Source: a bacterium
GTDB taxonomy: Bacteria > Fidelibacterota > Marinisomatia > Marinisomatales > JAHJCW01
Assembly: GCA_018812885.1 (NCBI GenBank)
Contig: JAHJCW010000001.1
Coordinates: 1 to 6,425, forward strand
Length of the DNA: 6,425 nt
Reading direction: 5' to 3'
Every line of letters starts with the position of its first letter. Position 1 is the stretch's first letter. The notes below the pieces were generated by a model. That model was not told the DNA's origin and did no database searches. It was given only the letters and a program-made list of their open reading frames with translations. The translations under genes and the position numbers were made by a program. Shown here piece after piece: positions 5,363 to 6,425 of this stretch.

Positions 5363-6425
5363 TTGAGTTTTAACATTAAAGACAACCACCTTATGTCACT
5401 GGCCGCAATATTAATTGCCATTGGAATAACTGTAGGCACAGGTTCATTATATCGTTTTGTATATAATTATAATCTAATTATGGCTGCTACATTACTTATT
5501 ATGTTTGCTGTTATTTTTTATCGGCAGTTTATCCCAGTTGTTTCAAATGATTCAAATTTAGGCAGTGCATTAGATCAAAAGTTCTCAATACCAGGCATTA
5601 TAGTAATATCATTTATGATATTTATCCCAATCTTCAGTGATATTATAAATTTGTCTTATGCATATGAAATGATATATTTTTATATTGCCATGGTTTTATT
5701 TAGTTATTTGCTAAATTATAATTTCAGAGAAAAAATTTTGCAGATATATCTATTAATAATTGTTATTTTATCTGCAATCTCAATTGTGTTTCTTTATTTT
5801 GCTATATTTACGGATATTTTATCTTCTTTACCACATTTGCAATTAGATGTGAAAATGAAATCGGATTTTTACTATATATTTTCAATTCATCCAAATCATA
5901 TTTGGATTCGCAATCAATCAATTTTTTGGGAGCCGGGAGCTTTTGGATTTCATTTGATATTTGCAACATTATTAGCATATAAAAGTGAAAATAAATTATT
6001 TATTACTATTTTAATTTTGACTTGTCTTACAACTTTTAGTACGACAGTTTTTATTTTCTTAATCTTATTGAGTTTATATCATATATTTTTAGGAACTAAA
6101 AAAATTAAATCATTTATTTTTATCGTTAGCATAGTATTTGTGTCTATTACGAGTATAATTATGATCATGGATAGTTTATTAATTCCCCAATTAATCCTTA
6201 AAGCATTGGTGGGTAAATTTAATCCCTCTTCGTCGAACTTTATTTCATTTGCTGGCAGAACTTCATTTACAATAGAAGCTTTAAAAATGTTTCTAGACAA
6301 TATCTTTTTGGGTGCCGGACATTATGCGACAGCTGAAAAACTTGAGGTAGTGAAAAGTGGACACACCGTTAATACCTCAGGATTAGTGGGATTATTAGCA
6401 GAATTTGGATTATTCGGTGTATTTA
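5363..6425 (+). CDS. O-antigen polymerase/ligase-like membrane protein (Wzy/WaaL superfamily), 3' truncated by window
   Basis: The frame stays open for 354 codons to the window edge. The protein is strongly hydrophobic with repeated membrane segments (about residues 11-25, 38-53, 77-92, 100-118, 126-149, 194-206, 211-240 and 249-269). A large hydrophilic loop at about 150-192 holds the typical Wzy-like IRNQSIFWEPGAFGF (Arg183, Glu190, Pro191, Gly192). A second extracytoplasmic region has SFAGRTSF (Arg299), FLGAGHY and SGHTVNTSGLVGLLAEFG (His334), as in the Wzy_C/O-antigen ligase superfamily. It would join undecaprenyl-linked repeat units, or ligate glycan to an acceptor, on the outer face of the inner membrane; sequence alone does not separate the two, and cluster position favours polymerase. 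Start TTG 5363 makes a TTGA overlap with the GT4 stop; ATG 5393 is the alternative. Confidence 0.82.
   Translation, partial: MSFNIKDNHLMSLAAILIAIGITVGTGSLYRFVYNYNLIMAATLLIMFAVIFYRQFIPVVSNDSNLGSALDQKFSIPGIIVISFMIFIPIFSDIINLSYAYEMIYFYIAMVLFSYLLNYNFREKILQIYLLIIVILSAISIVFLYFAIFTDILSSLPHLQLDVKMKSDFYYIFSIHPNHIWIRNQSIFWEPGAFGFHLIFATLLAYKSENKLFITILILTCLTTFSTTVFIFLILLSLYHIFLGTKKIKSFIFIVSIVFVSITSIIMIMDSLLIPQLILKALVGKFNPSSSNFISFAGRTSFTIEALKMFLDNIFLGAGHYATAEKLEVVKSGHTVNTSGLVGLLAEFGLFGVF

Larger units (their letters stand above)
4209..5366 (+). pseudogene. GT4 glycosyltransferase (GT-B fold) interrupted by an in-frame TAG
   Basis: The frame reads as one 385-residue glycosyltransferase apart from TAG at codon 156 (4674-4676). 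N-terminal half: MKKVGLYLD, the GGTFQYN glycine turn (14-20) and AHDLMHRYERQFPE (121-134). After the stop the homology continues unbroken in the same frame: GFLVDSKIGKQQ, KVHVLSFISP, then the C-domain donor site FYPAQFWEHKNH (210-221), VFVGS, GLYANARALIMPTFFG and PPLEAFATGCPV (299-310). The second Glu of the GT4 E-x7-E motif is Glu302; the first is replaced by Gly294. The stop falls inside the N-terminal domain, so neither the 155-residue product nor a 206-residue GTG restart at 4746 would hold a complete active site. Flanking sequence shows no other lesion, so the change is recent, a sequencing error, or read through. Start ATG 4209 overlaps the methyltransferase stop (ATGA); an upstream GTG at 4179 is less likely. 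Confidence 0.85.

Noticed and set aside
4746..5366. Separate 206-residue glycosyltransferase gene starting at GTG 4746
   Set aside because: It is in the same frame as the upstream half, begins in mid-domain, and lacks the N-terminal GT-B domain. It is the back part of the interrupted gene, though restart at this GTG is possible.
6079..6300. Minus-strand open frame of 73 codons
   Set aside because: It lies opposite the membrane protein gene, which has clear family motifs in this very stretch (SFAGR); AT-rich sequence gives such frames by chance.
1..6425. Mobile element, CRISPR, RNA gene, promoter or terminator
   Set aside because: No inverted terminal repeats, transposase motifs, regularly spaced repeats, tRNA-like cloverleaf or GC-rich hairpin with a T-run was seen on reading. 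Coding sequence fills the window, so the operon's promoter and terminator must lie outside it.

Overview
The window is one stretch of a polysaccharide (O-antigen, capsule or exopolysaccharide) biosynthesis cluster. All eight genes lie on the + strand and are packed almost end to end. The DNA is very AT-rich: about 30% GC, judged from a few sampled lines rather than computed. Leucine is mostly TTA, and most stops are TGA or TAA. This suits a low-GC bacterium, but nothing here fixes the phylum. A Wzy/WaaL-type membrane protein together with a perosamine-synthetase-like aminotransferase makes a Gram-negative envelope polymer the likeliest setting. No tRNA, rRNA, CRISPR array, insertion sequence, promoter or convincing terminator was seen, and no non-coding gap exceeds a few bases.

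Layout. 1-138: last 45 codons of an upstream gene of uncertain family. 140-1060: GT2 (GT-A fold) glycosyltransferase. 1057-1485: small metal-binding-type cupin. 1485-2321: PAPS-dependent sulfotransferase. 2327-3445: PLP-dependent DegT/DnrJ/EryC1/StrS sugar aminotransferase, closest by eye to the perosamine synthetase group. 3442-4212: class I SAM methyltransferase with a layout like aminosugar N-methyltransferases. 4209-5366: GT-B fold GT4 glycosyltransferase broken by one in-frame TAG at codon 156. 5363-6425: O-antigen polymerase/ligase-like membrane protein, cut by the window end.

How they may work together (inference). The aminotransferase would make an NDP-4-amino-4,6-dideoxy sugar from a 4-keto sugar supplied by genes outside the window. 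The methyltransferase may methylate that amino group or another position. The two glycosyltransferases would add sugars to a lipid-linked repeat unit, the sulfotransferase would place a sulfate ester on the glycan, and the membrane protein would polymerise or ligate the units. The cupin is a recurrent accessory protein whose role cannot be stated. Sulfation, amination and possible methylation side by side suggest a heavily decorated, charged surface glycan.

The genes look translationally coupled: most junctions are 1-4 base stop/start overlaps, two of them using TTG starts. The most notable anomaly is the amber codon inside an otherwise perfectly open GT4 gene.
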